A DNA stretch of 64,000 nucleotides. Origin: Stutzerimonas stutzeri. GTDB lineage: Bacteria; Pseudomonadota; Gammaproteobacteria; Pseudomonadales; Pseudomonadaceae. The first letter of the stretch is position 1, and each line of letters starts with the position of its first letter. This document shows, piece by piece, positions 36,223 to 45,185 of the stretch. Position numbers and translations under genes: made by a program. A model generated the notes under the pieces. It made no database searches and was not told the DNA's origin. It was given only the letters and a program-made list of their open reading frames with translations. The stretch is from positions 120,856 to 184,855 of the forward strand of contig DDVX01000003.1 of the NCBI GenBank assembly GCA_002345575.1. The letters run 5' to 3'.

Positions 36223-36804
36223 TCATGCCCAGGTGAGGGTGGCTTTCATCGGGATCGTCTCGCGAATCAGGTCTTCCAGGGTTGCTATGCCTTGCGCCAG
36301 AAACTGCCTGGCCGACTCATCCCACAGTCGGCCCTCGCAAATCTTGGCGTCCACATCGGCGATGACGATCTGAGGGTAAGCCACGAGCGTCGCCTGCATC
36401 GCCCAGAGCGTCTCATGCAGCTGCTGCTGGGCACGGGTTCCGCCGGTGAACGCCGGCGTTGCGGTGAACGTGATCGTCGGCTTGCTCTTAAGCGGTGATT
36501 TGAGAGTGGGGCCAGATAGCCAGTCGAGAGCGTTCTTCATCACGCCCGACATACCGTGACTGTACTCGGGCGTGGCAAGCACCACGCCCTCTGCCTGTTC
36601 AACGGCCTCCCGCAAGGCGCGGACTGCTGTAGGGGTCTCTTCACGATCTGCGTCGCCGTTATATAGGGGGAGGTCATGCAAATTGTGCAGGTGAAGGTGA
36701 ACCCTCGCCGGAAGCAACTCTGTAGCCAGCGTACGCAATATCACAGCGTTGCTTGATGTCTTTCGTAAGCTGCCGCACAGGCCCAGCAAATGAACAGTTT
36801 TCAT
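36223..36804 (-). CDS. NADPH-dependent FMN reductase family protein
   Basis: A 193-residue flavodoxin-fold protein with the FMN phosphate loop GLCGSLRKTSSNA and the ring-binding TPEYSHGMSGVMKNALDW, typical of NADPH-dependent FMN/quinone reductases such as ChrR and SsuE relatives. It could supply reduced flavin or detoxify quinones formed in the neighbouring oxygenase pathway. GAGGAG precedes the ATG by eight bases. It is read convergently to the Rieske reductase gene and lies behind a terminator from the MFS gene, so it probably has its own promoter in the 214 bases upstream of its start. Confidence 0.87.
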   Translation of the reverse strand: MKTVHLLGLCGSLRKTSSNAVILRTLATELLPARVHLHLHNLHDLPLYNGDADREETPTAVRALREAVEQAEGVVLATPEYSHGMSGVMKNALDWLSGPTLKSPLKSKPTITFTATPAFTGGTRAQQQLHETLWAMQATLVAYPQIVIADVDAKICEGRLWDESARQFLAQGIATLEDLIRETIPMKATLTWA

Positions 36805-37018
36805 TGTTATCTCCTCAAATCACGGGACGGCTCCAAAACTTGGCGCTGGTCACCGTCGATAGCAGTGTGGCGCGTGAAGGGCCTCGTGCATGGTGACTGT
36901 GCCAGCCGAACGGCAGGCTTGCCAGTAGTGGCAAAGGGCAATGGCTTGTGCTCCGGGTCGGCGTCGACCGTGTGACTGGCCGTTAAACGCACAGGCACGG
37001 CATCCGTATGCTGGATGC

Positions 37019-37044
37019 AAAAAAGCCCTCCGTCAGGAGGGCTT
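37019..37044 (-). terminator. Intrinsic terminator after MFS gene
   Basis: AAGCCCTCC (37023-37031) pairs with GGAGGGCTT (37036-37044) around a GTCA loop, followed on the minus strand by a run of T (A37019-37024 on the plus strand). It starts five bases after the MFS stop codon. This is a classical rho-independent terminator. Confidence 0.9.
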
Positions 37045-37048
37045 CAGG

Positions 37049-38365
37049 TTACTTGTAGGACAGCAGGCGTTTGGGAACCAGGAAGACCAGAAAGCACCCA
37101 GCGACCAGCACGACCGACAGCATTACGATTCCTGATGTCGTGTTACCAGTAGCTGAGTTGATCGTGCCCATTGCGAATGGGCTGATAAACCCCGACGCAC
37201 TTCCGATCGAGTTGGCCAAAGCAATGCCCGTCGCCGCCGCCGCGCCAGTCAGAATCGCCGGCGGCAATGTCCAGAACATCGAAATCGTGGTCATTACGCC
37301 CATCGTGGCCAAGCACAGTGCCGGCAGGCTTATCATCAGGTTCGATTGGAACGAAGCGCTGATCAGAAATCCAACCGCAGCCAATACCCCGGGTATTGCC
37401 AGATGCCAGCGCCGCTCTTTGAAGCGATCCGAACTCTTGCCCACCAGCACCATCGCGATAGTCGCCAGGCCATATGGGATAGCTGTCAGGAGGCCAAGGT
37501 GCATCGAGTCCTGGATACCTGAGGCTTGAATCAATGTCGGTAGCCAGAAGCTGACGCCGTAGAGTCCCATCGTGAAGAACAGATAGATGAAACTCAGGAG
37601 CCAGATCTTCGGATCCGATAACCCGTCCCTCATGCTATGGAGGTTTTTTCCTTGGGATTCCCTGTCGATGTTGTAGCGCAGCACCCGCTTATCTTCAGAG
37701 GTCAGCCAGTTGGCGTCCTCTATTCGATCAGTCAGGTAGAAGTAAGCAGCTATGCCTACCAGGATTGTCGGCAACCCTTCGATGATGAATAGCCATTGCC
37801 AGCCGGCAAGGTTCTGCACGCCACTGAGCGAATGCATGATCCAACCGGAAAGCGGTGCGCCTATAACCCCGGACATCGGAATTGCAGCCATAAACAGCGC
37901 GGTTACCTTGGCGCCTCTGGAGGATGGAAACCATTGCGAAAGATAAAGCAGGATGGCGGGGAAGAATCCGGCCTCCGCGACGCCCAGCAGGAAGCGCATC
38001 ACATAGAACTGCATCGGCGTGTTCACGAACATCATGCCAGCGGAAATCAGGCCCCAGGTCACCATGATCCTGGCGATCCAGCGCCGAGCACCGACTCTGT
38101 ACATGATGATATTGCTGGGGATTTCAAAGGCGAAATAGCCAATGAAGAACATGCCGGCGCCAAGCCCGTAAACCGCATCGCTCCACGCGAGGTCTTGGGC
38201 CATTTGGATTTTTGCGAAGCTAACGTTGATGCGGTTGAGGTAAGAACAGACGTAGCAGAGAAACATGAACGGGATCAGTCGGATCATCACCTTGCGATAG
38301 ATGATGTCCTCGGGATCTGCCATGGCTCCCGCTACTGGCCGCGCACGATCGGCGATAGTGGTCAT
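37049..38365 (-). CDS. MFS transporter, anion:cation symporter (phthalate/hexuronate) type
   Basis: A 438-residue permease with about twelve helices. The opening RKVMIRLIPFMFLCYVCSYL and NRINVSFAKIQM, and the later GAPLSGWIM and DRIEDANWL, are typical of the ACS family that imports organic anions such as phthalate, tartrate, galactonate or hydroxy-aromatic acids. GGAGG lies seven bases before the ATG at 38365, which is preferred over the ATG at 38383. It follows the class II aldolase gene by 107 bases on the same strand and probably imports the substrate of the local pathway. Confidence 0.9.
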   Translation of the reverse strand: MTTIADRARPVAGAMADPEDIIYRKVMIRLIPFMFLCYVCSYLNRINVSFAKIQMAQDLAWSDAVYGLGAGMFFIGYFAFEIPSNIIMYRVGARRWIARIMVTWGLISAGMMFVNTPMQFYVMRFLLGVAEAGFFPAILLYLSQWFPSSRGAKVTALFMAAIPMSGVIGAPLSGWIMHSLSGVQNLAGWQWLFIIEGLPTILVGIAAYFYLTDRIEDANWLTSEDKRVLRYNIDRESQGKNLHSMRDGLSDPKIWLLSFIYLFFTMGLYGVSFWLPTLIQASGIQDSMHLGLLTAIPYGLATIAMVLVGKSSDRFKERRWHLAIPGVLAAVGFLISASFQSNLMISLPALCLATMGVMTTISMFWTLPPAILTGAAAATGIALANSIGSASGFISPFAMGTINSATGNTTSGIVMLSVVLVAGCFLVFLVPKRLLSYK

Positions 38366-38472
38366 GATGACGCCTCCAAGCATTGTTAAATTTATAAGGC
38401 TCGCGTCTCACCCCTTGTCGGTCGTTGGAACGCTTCAAGGGGTGCAGTCTTTTCAACCTGTGTCTGGGGCGA

Positions 38473-39318
38473 TCAATCCAGCATGTCAGGTTGGGTTTCC
38501 AGCAACTGGTTCCAGATGGGCTGGAAGTGCAACCAGCCGATGTAGTCGCTGCCGACGTTTTCACGGCTGAAGCGTGCGCGCTCGTCCGTTACCAGCTTGG
38601 GTTTGATGCCGGTAGCCGCAACCATGAGCTGCTGTTGGCAGCAGCGTTCCAGGGCGATGAACCAAAATGCGGCGCTTTCGATGCTGTGGCTGCTGGCGGT
38701 AAGCAAACCATGGTTCTGATGCAGGATTGCCTTGTGCTTGCCGAACAACGAGGCAATGGACTTGCCTGAATCAGTCTTGACAGCAACTGCCCCGGCTTCG
38801 GCCGTGATAACCAGCTGATCCTCGAAAAATGCCGCCGCATCCTGGGTGATGGGCTCAAGAGGCAGGCCGGTGCTGGCCCATGCGCCACCATAGACCGTAT
38901 GTGCATGGCACATCGCGACGATGTGTGGATGCGCCTCATGAACATTCGCATGCAAGACAAAGCCGGCACGGTTGATGGCGTAGTCGCCTTCAACCACCTT
39001 GCCACTGTGATCGGCGAGAATCAGGTTCGACACCTTGACCTGCGAGAAGTGGACGCACATCGGGTTCGTCCAGTAGAGGTCCGGAAACTCCGGATCACGA
39101 ACGGTCAGGTGGCCGGCGAAACCGTAATCGTATCCCTGAAGCGCAAATGCGCGGCATGCCGCAACCAACCGTTCTTTCAGGTGTTGGCGATGCTCGGCGT
39201 GGTTGTCGAATTCAGGTATTTCGGGATAGATCAAGCCTTCCTGCTCAGGCTGATAGATCGAGATGCGGTTCTGAGGCTTGGTCAGGGTGCTGTCCGGCTG
39301 CTTGACGCTGATATTCAT
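38473..39318 (-). CDS. Class II aldolase/adducin-family protein
   Basis: A 281-residue zinc-dependent class II aldolase-like protein. Metal-binding histidines appear in HEAHPHIVAMCHAHT and a third region in HQNHGLLTASSH. Family members cleave sugar phosphates or decarboxylate hydroxylated aromatic acids, for example dihydroxyphthalate decarboxylases; others are of unknown function in oxygenase clusters. GAGG lies eight bases before the ATG at 39318, better than the in-frame ATG at 39360. It diverges from a LysR gene and is followed by the MFS gene. Confidence 0.88.
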   Translation of the reverse strand: MNISVKQPDSTLTKPQNRISIYQPEQEGLIYPEIPEFDNHAEHRQHLKERLVAACRAFALQGYDYGFAGHLTVRDPEFPDLYWTNPMCVHFSQVKVSNLILADHSGKVVEGDYAINRAGFVLHANVHEAHPHIVAMCHAHTVYGGAWASTGLPLEPITQDAAAFFEDQLVITAEAGAVAVKTDSGKSIASLFGKHKAILHQNHGLLTASSHSIESAAFWFIALERCCQQQLMVAATGIKPKLVTDERARFSRENVGSDYIGWLHFQPIWNQLLETQPDMLD

Positions 39319-39350
39319 TTGGTCAACCTCGAGGGATGGAAGGAGGTTGT

Positions 39351-39364
39351 ACCTTTGCAAAGGT
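39351..39364. promoter_or_regulatory. Perfect palindrome upstream of aldolase gene
   Basis: ACCTTTGCAAAGGT is a perfect 14-bp palindrome, 33 bases before the aldolase start codon, in the 107-base gap shared with the divergent LysR gene. It is a candidate operator, though its size is short for a LysR site. Confidence 0.4.
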
Positions 39365-39387
39365 TGTATGAGCCGACAAACGATGGT

Positions 39388-39407
39388 ATTTCACTGGGCT
39401 GTGAAAT
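39388..39407. promoter_or_regulatory. LysR-type dyad near LysR start
   Basis: ATTTCAC (39388-39394) and GTGAAAT (39401-39407) form a perfect 7-bp inverted repeat with a six-base spacer, and a further TTCAC follows at 39411-39415. The T-N11-A geometry fits a LysR-type binding site, 18 bases before the LysR ATG, consistent with autoregulation. Confidence 0.5.
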
Positions 39408-39425
39408 GAATTCACAGGAGGCCTA

Positions 39426-40328
39426 ATGAGCGCTAGACCCAGTCTCGTTGCCTTGAGAGCGTTTGAAGCAGCAGCGCGTCATGGCAATTTCAGTGTTGCA
39501 GCCACTGAGCTCAATCAGACGCCTTCGGCGATCAGCCATCAGATCAAGAGCCTTGAAAAGTTCTTCGGATTTCAGCTTTTCATTCGCCACAGCAGGCACC
39601 TGGAACTCAACCACCAAGGTCGCCGCCTGTTCAATGTTATCCAGCCCGCTTTCGATTCAATCGACCAGATATGTTCCGAGCTACGGCCTTTCGCTGAAAC
39701 CGAGAAGCTGGCCGTCCACTGTTCACCGAGCTTTGCAAGCAACTGGCTGGGCCCTCGGTTGCCGGGGTTCTTTGCAAAATATCCGCAATTCACTCTGCAA
39801 CTGTCGTCGAGCGCTGCGCCGATCGACCTACATAAGCAGCCAGAGCTGGATATGGTCATTGCTTATGGGGCAGCAGTAAGGAGCTCGGATATCTGCATTC
39901 AGGGATTGGGTATGGAGGAATGCTGTCCGCTCGGTGCGCCAATGCTCCTGGGAGGGAGAACGACAGTCAGGTTTGGAGAGCTGGCAACGATTTCTCTGAT
40001 CGAATCTCAGCTGAACCCGTTGTCATGGCAAGACTTCTTCCGGCTGCATGCAAAGCCCCTTCCCGAGATTATCCATCGACCATCGTTCGACAGGGGGGCC
40101 CTTGCGCTCGCGGCTGCCGTTGACGGCCTCGGGCTGGCATTGGAAAGCGTGCGGTTTTCACAGCAGGAGCTGGCGAAAGGGAGCTTGGCGAAGTTCGCCA
40201 TCGAAGGATGCGCCTCGGTCATGCGTGAAATCCATTTCCTTTGCTACAGGCATACGCAGCGGAACTCAGCCAAGGTCGTGGCCTTTCGCGATTGGCTCAC
40301 CCAGGAATGTGCTATGGACAATGGTTGA
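39426..40328 (+). CDS. LysR-family regulator (GcvA-like) of aldolase/MFS genes
   Basis: A 300-residue LysR regulator with the winged helix-turn-helix at about 6-65 (ALRAFEAAARHGNFSVAATE, LNQTPSAISHQIKSLE). The GcvA-like features are SAISHQIK and the FVRHSRHLELN-type linker (here FIRHSRHLELN). The strong AGGAGG lies four bases before the ATG. It diverges from the aldolase-MFS genes, whose shared control region has two dyads, and is likely their regulator. Confidence 0.92.
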   Translation: MSARPSLVALRAFEAAARHGNFSVAATELNQTPSAISHQIKSLEKFFGFQLFIRHSRHLELNHQGRRLFNVIQPAFDSIDQICSELRPFAETEKLAVHCSPSFASNWLGPRLPGFFAKYPQFTLQLSSSAAPIDLHKQPELDMVIAYGAAVRSSDICIQGLGMEECCPLGAPMLLGGRTTVRFGELATISLIESQLNPLSWQDFFRLHAKPLPEIIHRPSFDRGALALAAAVDGLGLALESVRFSQQELAKGSLAKFAIEGCASVMREIHFLCYRHTQRNSAKVVAFRDWLTQECAMDNG

Positions 40329-40417
40329 AGACTGTAGCTGGCAGATTTATTCAGTTGAGTTGGCTGTGACTGCTTCTGGCCGATAGGTGCCATATCTCTC
40401 CAAGAGCCATCGGCCTT

Positions 40418-41311
40418 TTAGATCCGGTGGTGTTCCAACAAGAAATCGACGAACACCCGCACCCGTGCCGGCATTGCCGAGCCGCCAACGAATACGGCAT
40501 GAATCGGTTCCCGGTCGCCGGGGTTCCAGGCTTGCAGCAGTGGCACTAGATCGCCGCGTTGTAGATCCTCGGTCACGCTGAATTCGCCGATGCGCGCAAT
40601 GCCTGCGCCTACCCGCGCCAGTTGTGCCAGCGCTTCGCCGCTGCTGCATTCGATATTGCCGCTGACCTTCAGAGAGAACTCGTTGCCATCATGGATGAAC
40701 GGCCAGTTGGGCTCTGCGCGCCGGAAGTTGAAGCGTAGGCAGTTGTATTGGAGCAGGTCTTCTGGTCGCTGAGGCGTGCCATGGCGTTGCAGGTAGTCAG
40801 GGGACGCCACGACGACCTGGCCGGTTTCCCCGATTCGGCGGGCGGTCAGCGGGCTGTCGGGCAGGTGGCCGAAGCGCACCGCCACGTCAGCCTCGCCGCC
40901 AAGAATGTCGACCACTTCGTCGCCCAGGGTGAGGTCGACAGTGATGTTCGGGTATCGGGCGCTGAATGCCGCCACCAGCGGCACGATGGCCAGCCGTCCG
41001 TGGCCCAGGGCAGCGCTGACCCGCAGACGGCCTCTGGGTACGCCCTGATCGGCGATGGCTTCTTCGACTTCGGACATGTCGGCCAGGATGCGTCGGGCGC
41101 CTCGCAGATAAGCATCACCCTCGGCAGTGAAAGTGATTGCTCGGGTGGTTCTTAGCAGCAGCCGGGTGCCGAGGCGCTGCTCGGTCCGCGAGATGATCCG
41201 GCTGACGGCGGAGGGCGTCAGCCCCAACGCACGTGCGGCGGCCGAGAAGCTGCCTTCCTCAGCCACCGTGGCGAATACAACCATTTCACCTGATCTTCCG
41301 CTGACGTTCAT
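40418..41311 (-). CDS. LysR-family regulator divergent from MFS exporter
   Basis: A 297-residue LysR regulator with helix-turn-helix at about 7-66 (TVAEEGSFSAAARALGLTPS) and effector domain motifs GEADVAVRFGHLPDSPL and RVRVFVDFL, the CrgA-like subgroup. It diverges from an arabinose-efflux-type MFS gene 94 bases away; an AAGCA/TGCTT dyad lies at 41323-41336. It is the likely regulator of that exporter. Confidence 0.92.
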   Translation of the reverse strand: MNVSGRSGEMVVFATVAEEGSFSAAARALGLTPSAVSRIISRTEQRLGTRLLLRTTRAITFTAEGDAYLRGARRILADMSEVEEAIADQGVPRGRLRVSAALGHGRLAIVPLVAAFSARYPNITVDLTLGDEVVDILGGEADVAVRFGHLPDSPLTARRIGETGQVVVASPDYLQRHGTPQRPEDLLQYNCLRFNFRRAEPNWPFIHDGNEFSLKVSGNIECSSGEALAQLARVGAGIARIGEFSVTEDLQRGDLVPLLQAWNPGDREPIHAVFVGGSAMPARVRVFVDFLLEHHRI

Positions 41312-41405
41312 TTGTGCTCCGTAAGCAAAGGTGCTTGCCCGAAATGCGATCTACCGCCGGTAAGGGCTGGATCGTAGCATTCGCAGCATAAATGAGGAGC
41401 CTTCC

Positions 41406-42578
41406 ATGCGTATCAATCCACCCCTAATTGCACTAGCCATCGGTGCGTTCGGTATTGGCGTTACCGAGTTCGCCCCCATGGGCATGTTGCCAGGCATTGC
41501 TGCCGATCTCGGTGTTTCCATTCCTGCTGCCGGACTGCTGGTCAGTGCTTATGCCCTGGGAGTCCTGCTCGGCGCGCCACTGATGACGCTGACCACCGGC
41601 AAGATTCCCCGGCGCTATCTACTGATTGGACTTATGGCCATTTTCACCCTGGGGAACCTCATGTCGGCGTTGGCGACGGATTACTACAGTCTGCTGATCG
41701 CCCGAGTGGTGACCTCGCTGAACCACGGCGCCTTCTTCGGCGTTGGCTCCATCGTCGCCGCCAGTGTGGTGGCCCCCGACAAACGCGCAGGAGCAGTCGC
41801 GGCCATGTTCATGGGGCTGACGCTGGCGACCATTGGCGGCGTTCCATTAGCTGCGTGGTTTGCCGAACTGCTCGGCTGGCGCACCGCGTTCTGGGGCATC
41901 ACCGGCCTTGGCGTGATTACCATGGTCGCGTTGTGGTTCGCCTTGCCCAACATACCGTTGCCGAAAAGCGTGGGCGTACTGAAAGAAATCCGCGTATTGG
42001 GCCGCGGCCCGGTGCTGGGGGCGCTGGCCCTGACCGTGGTGGGATCGGGTGCGATGTTTACGGTGTTCACTTACATCGTGCCGATCCTCAGCAGTGAGAC
42101 TCATGCGTCCGCTACTTTCATTACCGGCATGCTGGTGCTGTTCGGCGTGGGCCTGACCCTGGGCAATATGTGGGGTGGCAAGGCCGCGGATCGCTCGATC
42201 GACCGCACACTGATCGTTTCGCTGAGCGTGCTGATAGTGGTGCTGCTGGCCTTCACCGTGCTGATGCGCTGGCCCCTGCCGGCGGCCGTCGCCATCCTGA
42301 TCTGGGGTATCGCCAGTTTCGCTTTGGTGCCGCCGCTGCAGATGCGCGTGATGGAGGCCGCCAAGGACGCGCCCAATTTGGCTTCGGCGGTGAACATCGG
42401 CGCCTTTAACCTGGGCAACGCAATTGGTGCGGCGCTGGGTGGCGCGGTGATCAAGGCCGGGCTGGGCTATCCGGCGATCTCCCTGGCTGGGGCGGCAGTA
42501 GCAGGTTTGGGGCTGCTGATGGTGCTGGCTTTCGCTTGGCGCACCAGGGCCGGCACAACGGCGGCGGTATGCCAGTGA
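41406..42578 (+). CDS. MFS exporter (AraJ/YdhP-like)
   Basis: A 390-residue permease with about twelve helices, of the drug:proton antiporter-1 type. The N-terminal stretch (LAIGAFGIGVTEFAPMGMLP) and the motif-A-like LMTLTTGKIPRRYLLIG match AraJ/YdhP/NepI exporters, which move sugars, purine nucleosides or drugs. GAGGAG lies six bases before the ATG. The divergent LysR gene is its probable regulator. Confidence 0.88.
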   Translation: MRINPPLIALAIGAFGIGVTEFAPMGMLPGIAADLGVSIPAAGLLVSAYALGVLLGAPLMTLTTGKIPRRYLLIGLMAIFTLGNLMSALATDYYSLLIARVVTSLNHGAFFGVGSIVAASVVAPDKRAGAVAAMFMGLTLATIGGVPLAAWFAELLGWRTAFWGITGLGVITMVALWFALPNIPLPKSVGVLKEIRVLGRGPVLGALALTVVGSGAMFTVFTYIVPILSSETHASATFITGMLVLFGVGLTLGNMWGGKAADRSIDRTLIVSLSVLIVVLLAFTVLMRWPLPAAVAILIWGIASFALVPPLQMRVMEAAKDAPNLASAVNIGAFNLGNAIGAALGGAVIKAGLGYPAISLAGAAVAGLGLLMVLAFAWRTRAGTTAAVCQ

Positions 42579-42724
42579 TGTGAGTGCGGGGCTGCTGGCG
42601 CCACGCTCGCCTGAAGCATTATCGCCGCCCCCGCCGGGCCAGAACTGCTAGCGGTTTTACTGACCCCATCACTTGCATTGGATTTCCTACGGCCCGTTCG
42701 GCCATGGCTTGCCGGCTGAGGAAG

Positions 42725-43549
42725 TCATGACTCTGTGGTGAATGTTGCAATAACCGTCCCGGGAAGGGCTTCAGCCGCATAGGTGAAGGTGCCGTTGGTT
42801 CGCACCTCCTCGGCCGCACGCATCAAGGCTCCGAGCGCCGCGCGAGCCATCGAACCGCCGACGCTGATACGACGAACACCAGCATCCTGAAGCTCAGCCA
42901 GAGAATAGGTCGGCCCTTTAAGCCCCATGACTACGTTGACCGGCTTGTCCAGCGCCCGGCATACGGCTCGGATCGCTTCGATGTTTGGCAGCCCCGGCGC
43001 ATAAAGAACGTCCGCTCCCGCTTCGGAAAATGCCTGAAGTCGCTTGATCGTATCGTCCAGGTTCTCCCGACCGTAAAGGTAATTCTCGGCTCGCGCCGTC
43101 AACAAAAAGGGCAGGTCGCGTGCGGCTTCGGCAGCGGCCTTGATACGGTCTACGGCGTGGGCCAGCTCGAAGATCGGCGCATCCGGGTCTCCCGTGGCAT
43201 CCTCGATGGAGCCGCCCACCAGACCTACGGCGGACGCCATGTGAATGGTCTGCGCGCAGGTTTCGGCTGCAGCACCGAAGCCATTTCCAAGGTCGGCGGA
43301 CACGGGCAGATGTGTCGCTGCGACGATCTCAGCGGCGTTTTTCAGGATCTCGTCCCGGCTGAGGCCGGTCAGCGAGTCCCGCTTGCCTTGCGAGAACGCA
43401 TAGCCTGCGCTGGTGGTAGCGAGTGCTTCAAAACCGAGGCTGGTAAGCAGCCGGGCCGATCCTGCATCCCAGGGATTGGGGATCACGAACGTGCTGCTGC
43501 GTTGGTGGAGTTCTTTGAACTGCTCGAATTTGCGCTGCTGATCAGACAT
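42725..43549 (-). CDS. Isocitrate lyase/PEP mutase superfamily protein
   Basis: A 274-residue TIM-barrel protein of the ICL/PEPM superfamily. The metal-binding SADLGNGFG and GGSIEDATGD and the opening VIPNPWDAGSARLLTSLGFEALATTSAG are typical. The catalytic KKCGH of isocitrate lyase and the gating loop of PEP mutase are not evident, so neither reaction can be assumed; relatives include oxaloacetate hydrolases, 2-methylisocitrate lyases and uncharacterised C-C lyases. AGAGG precedes the ATG. It stands alone between an MFS gene and a LysR gene. Confidence 0.85.
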   Translation of the reverse strand: MSDQQRKFEQFKELHQRSSTFVIPNPWDAGSARLLTSLGFEALATTSAGYAFSQGKRDSLTGLSRDEILKNAAEIVAATHLPVSADLGNGFGAAAETCAQTIHMASAVGLVGGSIEDATGDPDAPIFELAHAVDRIKAAAEAARDLPFLLTARAENYLYGRENLDDTIKRLQAFSEAGADVLYAPGLPNIEAIRAVCRALDKPVNVVMGLKGPTYSLAELQDAGVRRISVGGSMARAALGALMRAAEEVRTNGTFTYAAEALPGTVIATFTTES

Positions 43550-43745
43550 GGCTGCCTCTATGCTTTTTGTTGGTCGGGCTAACGCTTGAAAGCGTTCATC
43601 ACTGCGCAGAATTAAAGCACAGCAGCGGCCAGCCCCTTGGCTTGCCTGGTCGCGCTCGCTTATGACCGAATTATGGTTCGCCTTCGGCAGCTTGAGGTCT
43701 GAAGCAGGGCTGAGCTACGGGCGGTTTCGGGCTGGGCATCCGCGA

Positions 43746-44648
43746 TTAACGGCCATCCGGCCTCGGCGTAACCTTCTCCAGCTGCGGACACGCCCATTCC
43801 ACAAAAGCCCTCACGCGTGGTGAAAGTTGCAAGGCGTGTGGGTAGACCAGCTGGATCGGCAGGTCCGCCGGCTCGAACGCTTCGAGGATTCGCACCAGGC
43901 GGCCGTCCGCCAACTCGTCGGCCACCTGGTAGTGCGCCAGGCGTGTTACGCCCAGGCCCTGTACGCAGGCGAGGGCAGTGCTACGGATCTGGTTGCAGAC
44001 CAGCCGTGGGCTGATGTCCTGTCCCACCTCCTTGCCATCGTGCAGGTAGTACCAGCGTCTTCCGTGGGCGGCGAAGGCGATGCAGGCGTGGTTGCCCAGT
44101 GCGGCGGGGCTGTCGAGGGGCGGGGCGTTGCGCAGGTATTCCGGGCTGGCGCAGGTGATCAGGCGGGTGGTGCCGACCTGTCTTGCCACCATGGCGGAGT
44201 CGGGGAGGTGGCTGATGCGCAGGGCGAGGTCCAGGCGTTCTTCGAGCAGGGGCAATACCTGGTCGCTCAGATTCAGCTCTACCCGCATCGCTGGGTGTTC
44301 CTTAAGAAAGGCGTTTACCAGCGGGGTGACGTAGCGTTGGCCGAATTCAACCGGCGCGGTGATGCGCAGCAGGCCGCGGGCAACGCCGTCCCGCGCGTCC
44401 AGTCGCTGTTCCATATCATCGAAATCTGCCAGTACGCGGCGGCTCCAGGCCAGGTATTCCGCGCCTTCTTCGGTTAATGCCATACGCCGGGTGCTGCGGT
44501 TCAGCAGGCGCGCGCCCAAGTGGCGTTCGAGTGCGGCCAGCGAGCGCACGAGGGAGGCGACGGACTGGCCGCTGGCATCGGCCGCAGCGCTCAGGCTGCC
44601 GCTGTCGACGATGCGAACGAAGTTGGCCATTGCCTTGAGCTTGTCCAT
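43746..44648 (-). CDS. LysR-family regulator divergent from VOC/GST operon
   Basis: A 300-residue LysR regulator with helix-turn-helix near 5-62 (FVRIVDSGSLSAAADASGQS) and effector motif LEERLDLALRISHLPDSAM. The open frame also has a GTG six bases earlier; the ATG at 44648 is preferred because AAGG sits five bases upstream of it. It diverges from the VOC-GST pair by about 110 bases, which contain a 10-bp palindrome (AATGCGCATT, 44709-44718). It likely controls that pair. Confidence 0.92.
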   Translation of the reverse strand: MDKLKAMANFVRIVDSGSLSAAADASGQSVASLVRSLAALERHLGARLLNRSTRRMALTEEGAEYLAWSRRVLADFDDMEQRLDARDGVARGLLRITAPVEFGQRYVTPLVNAFLKEHPAMRVELNLSDQVLPLLEERLDLALRISHLPDSAMVARQVGTTRLITCASPEYLRNAPPLDSPAALGNHACIAFAAHGRRWYYLHDGKEVGQDISPRLVCNQIRSTALACVQGLGVTRLAHYQVADELADGRLVRILEAFEPADLPIQLVYPHALQLSPRVRAFVEWACPQLEKVTPRPDGR

Positions 44649-44759
44649 TGCCACCTTCTTATCTGTGCGATTACTGCATAGGTCTTGTCAGGCGCGCACC
44701 ATAGGTCGAATGCGCATTGAGGGTGAAACTTCAGGGACTGTTTTCAACCGGAGTGCCCC

Positions 44760-45185
44760 ATGAATAAACAACCAAGCCACGCTCGAATTCTGGCATACGA
44801 CCATATCGGAATTCGGGTCAGCAACAAGCAACAGGCGATGGCTTTCTATCAGGCGCTCGGCTTCGTGGAGAGCGCCAGCTTTCCGCTGTTCGAGGCCAAC
44901 GAAATGCTCAGCGCCGATGGCGTGCGGATCAACCTCATCTTTAATGGCGCACGCACGCCCAACGGTTACAACGCCCTGCTTGACGCGCCGGTGAAGCTGC
45001 CGGGCATGACGCACCCGGCCTTTATCGTCGATGACCTCCAAGTGCTCGAAGCCTGGTTGGGAGAGCAGGGGATCGTCATCACCGAAGGGCCGCACCACAT
45101 CGGCCCGCGAAGAGTCGCGCTATTTATTCGCGACCCTGACGGCAATGTCCTTGAATTCAACCAACTGGTGGATGGAGAAGCATAA
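44760..45185 (+). CDS. VOC-superfamily (glyoxalase/bleomycin-resistance-like) protein
   Basis: A 141-residue paired beta-alpha-beta-beta-beta metalloprotein. Metal-ligand candidates are the His of DHIGIRV near residue 16, the Glu of LFEANE, the His in MTHPAFIV and the Glu in GNVLEFNQ. It may isomerise or open a glutathione adduct or break down an electrophile; the next gene is a glutathione transferase, and the genes overlap (TAATG), so the two act together. GGAG precedes the ATG. Confidence 0.87.
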   Translation: MNKQPSHARILAYDHIGIRVSNKQQAMAFYQALGFVESASFPLFEANEMLSADGVRINLIFNGARTPNGYNALLDAPVKLPGMTHPAFIVDDLQVLEAWLGEQGIVITEGPHHIGPRRVALFIRDPDGNVLEFNQLVDGEA

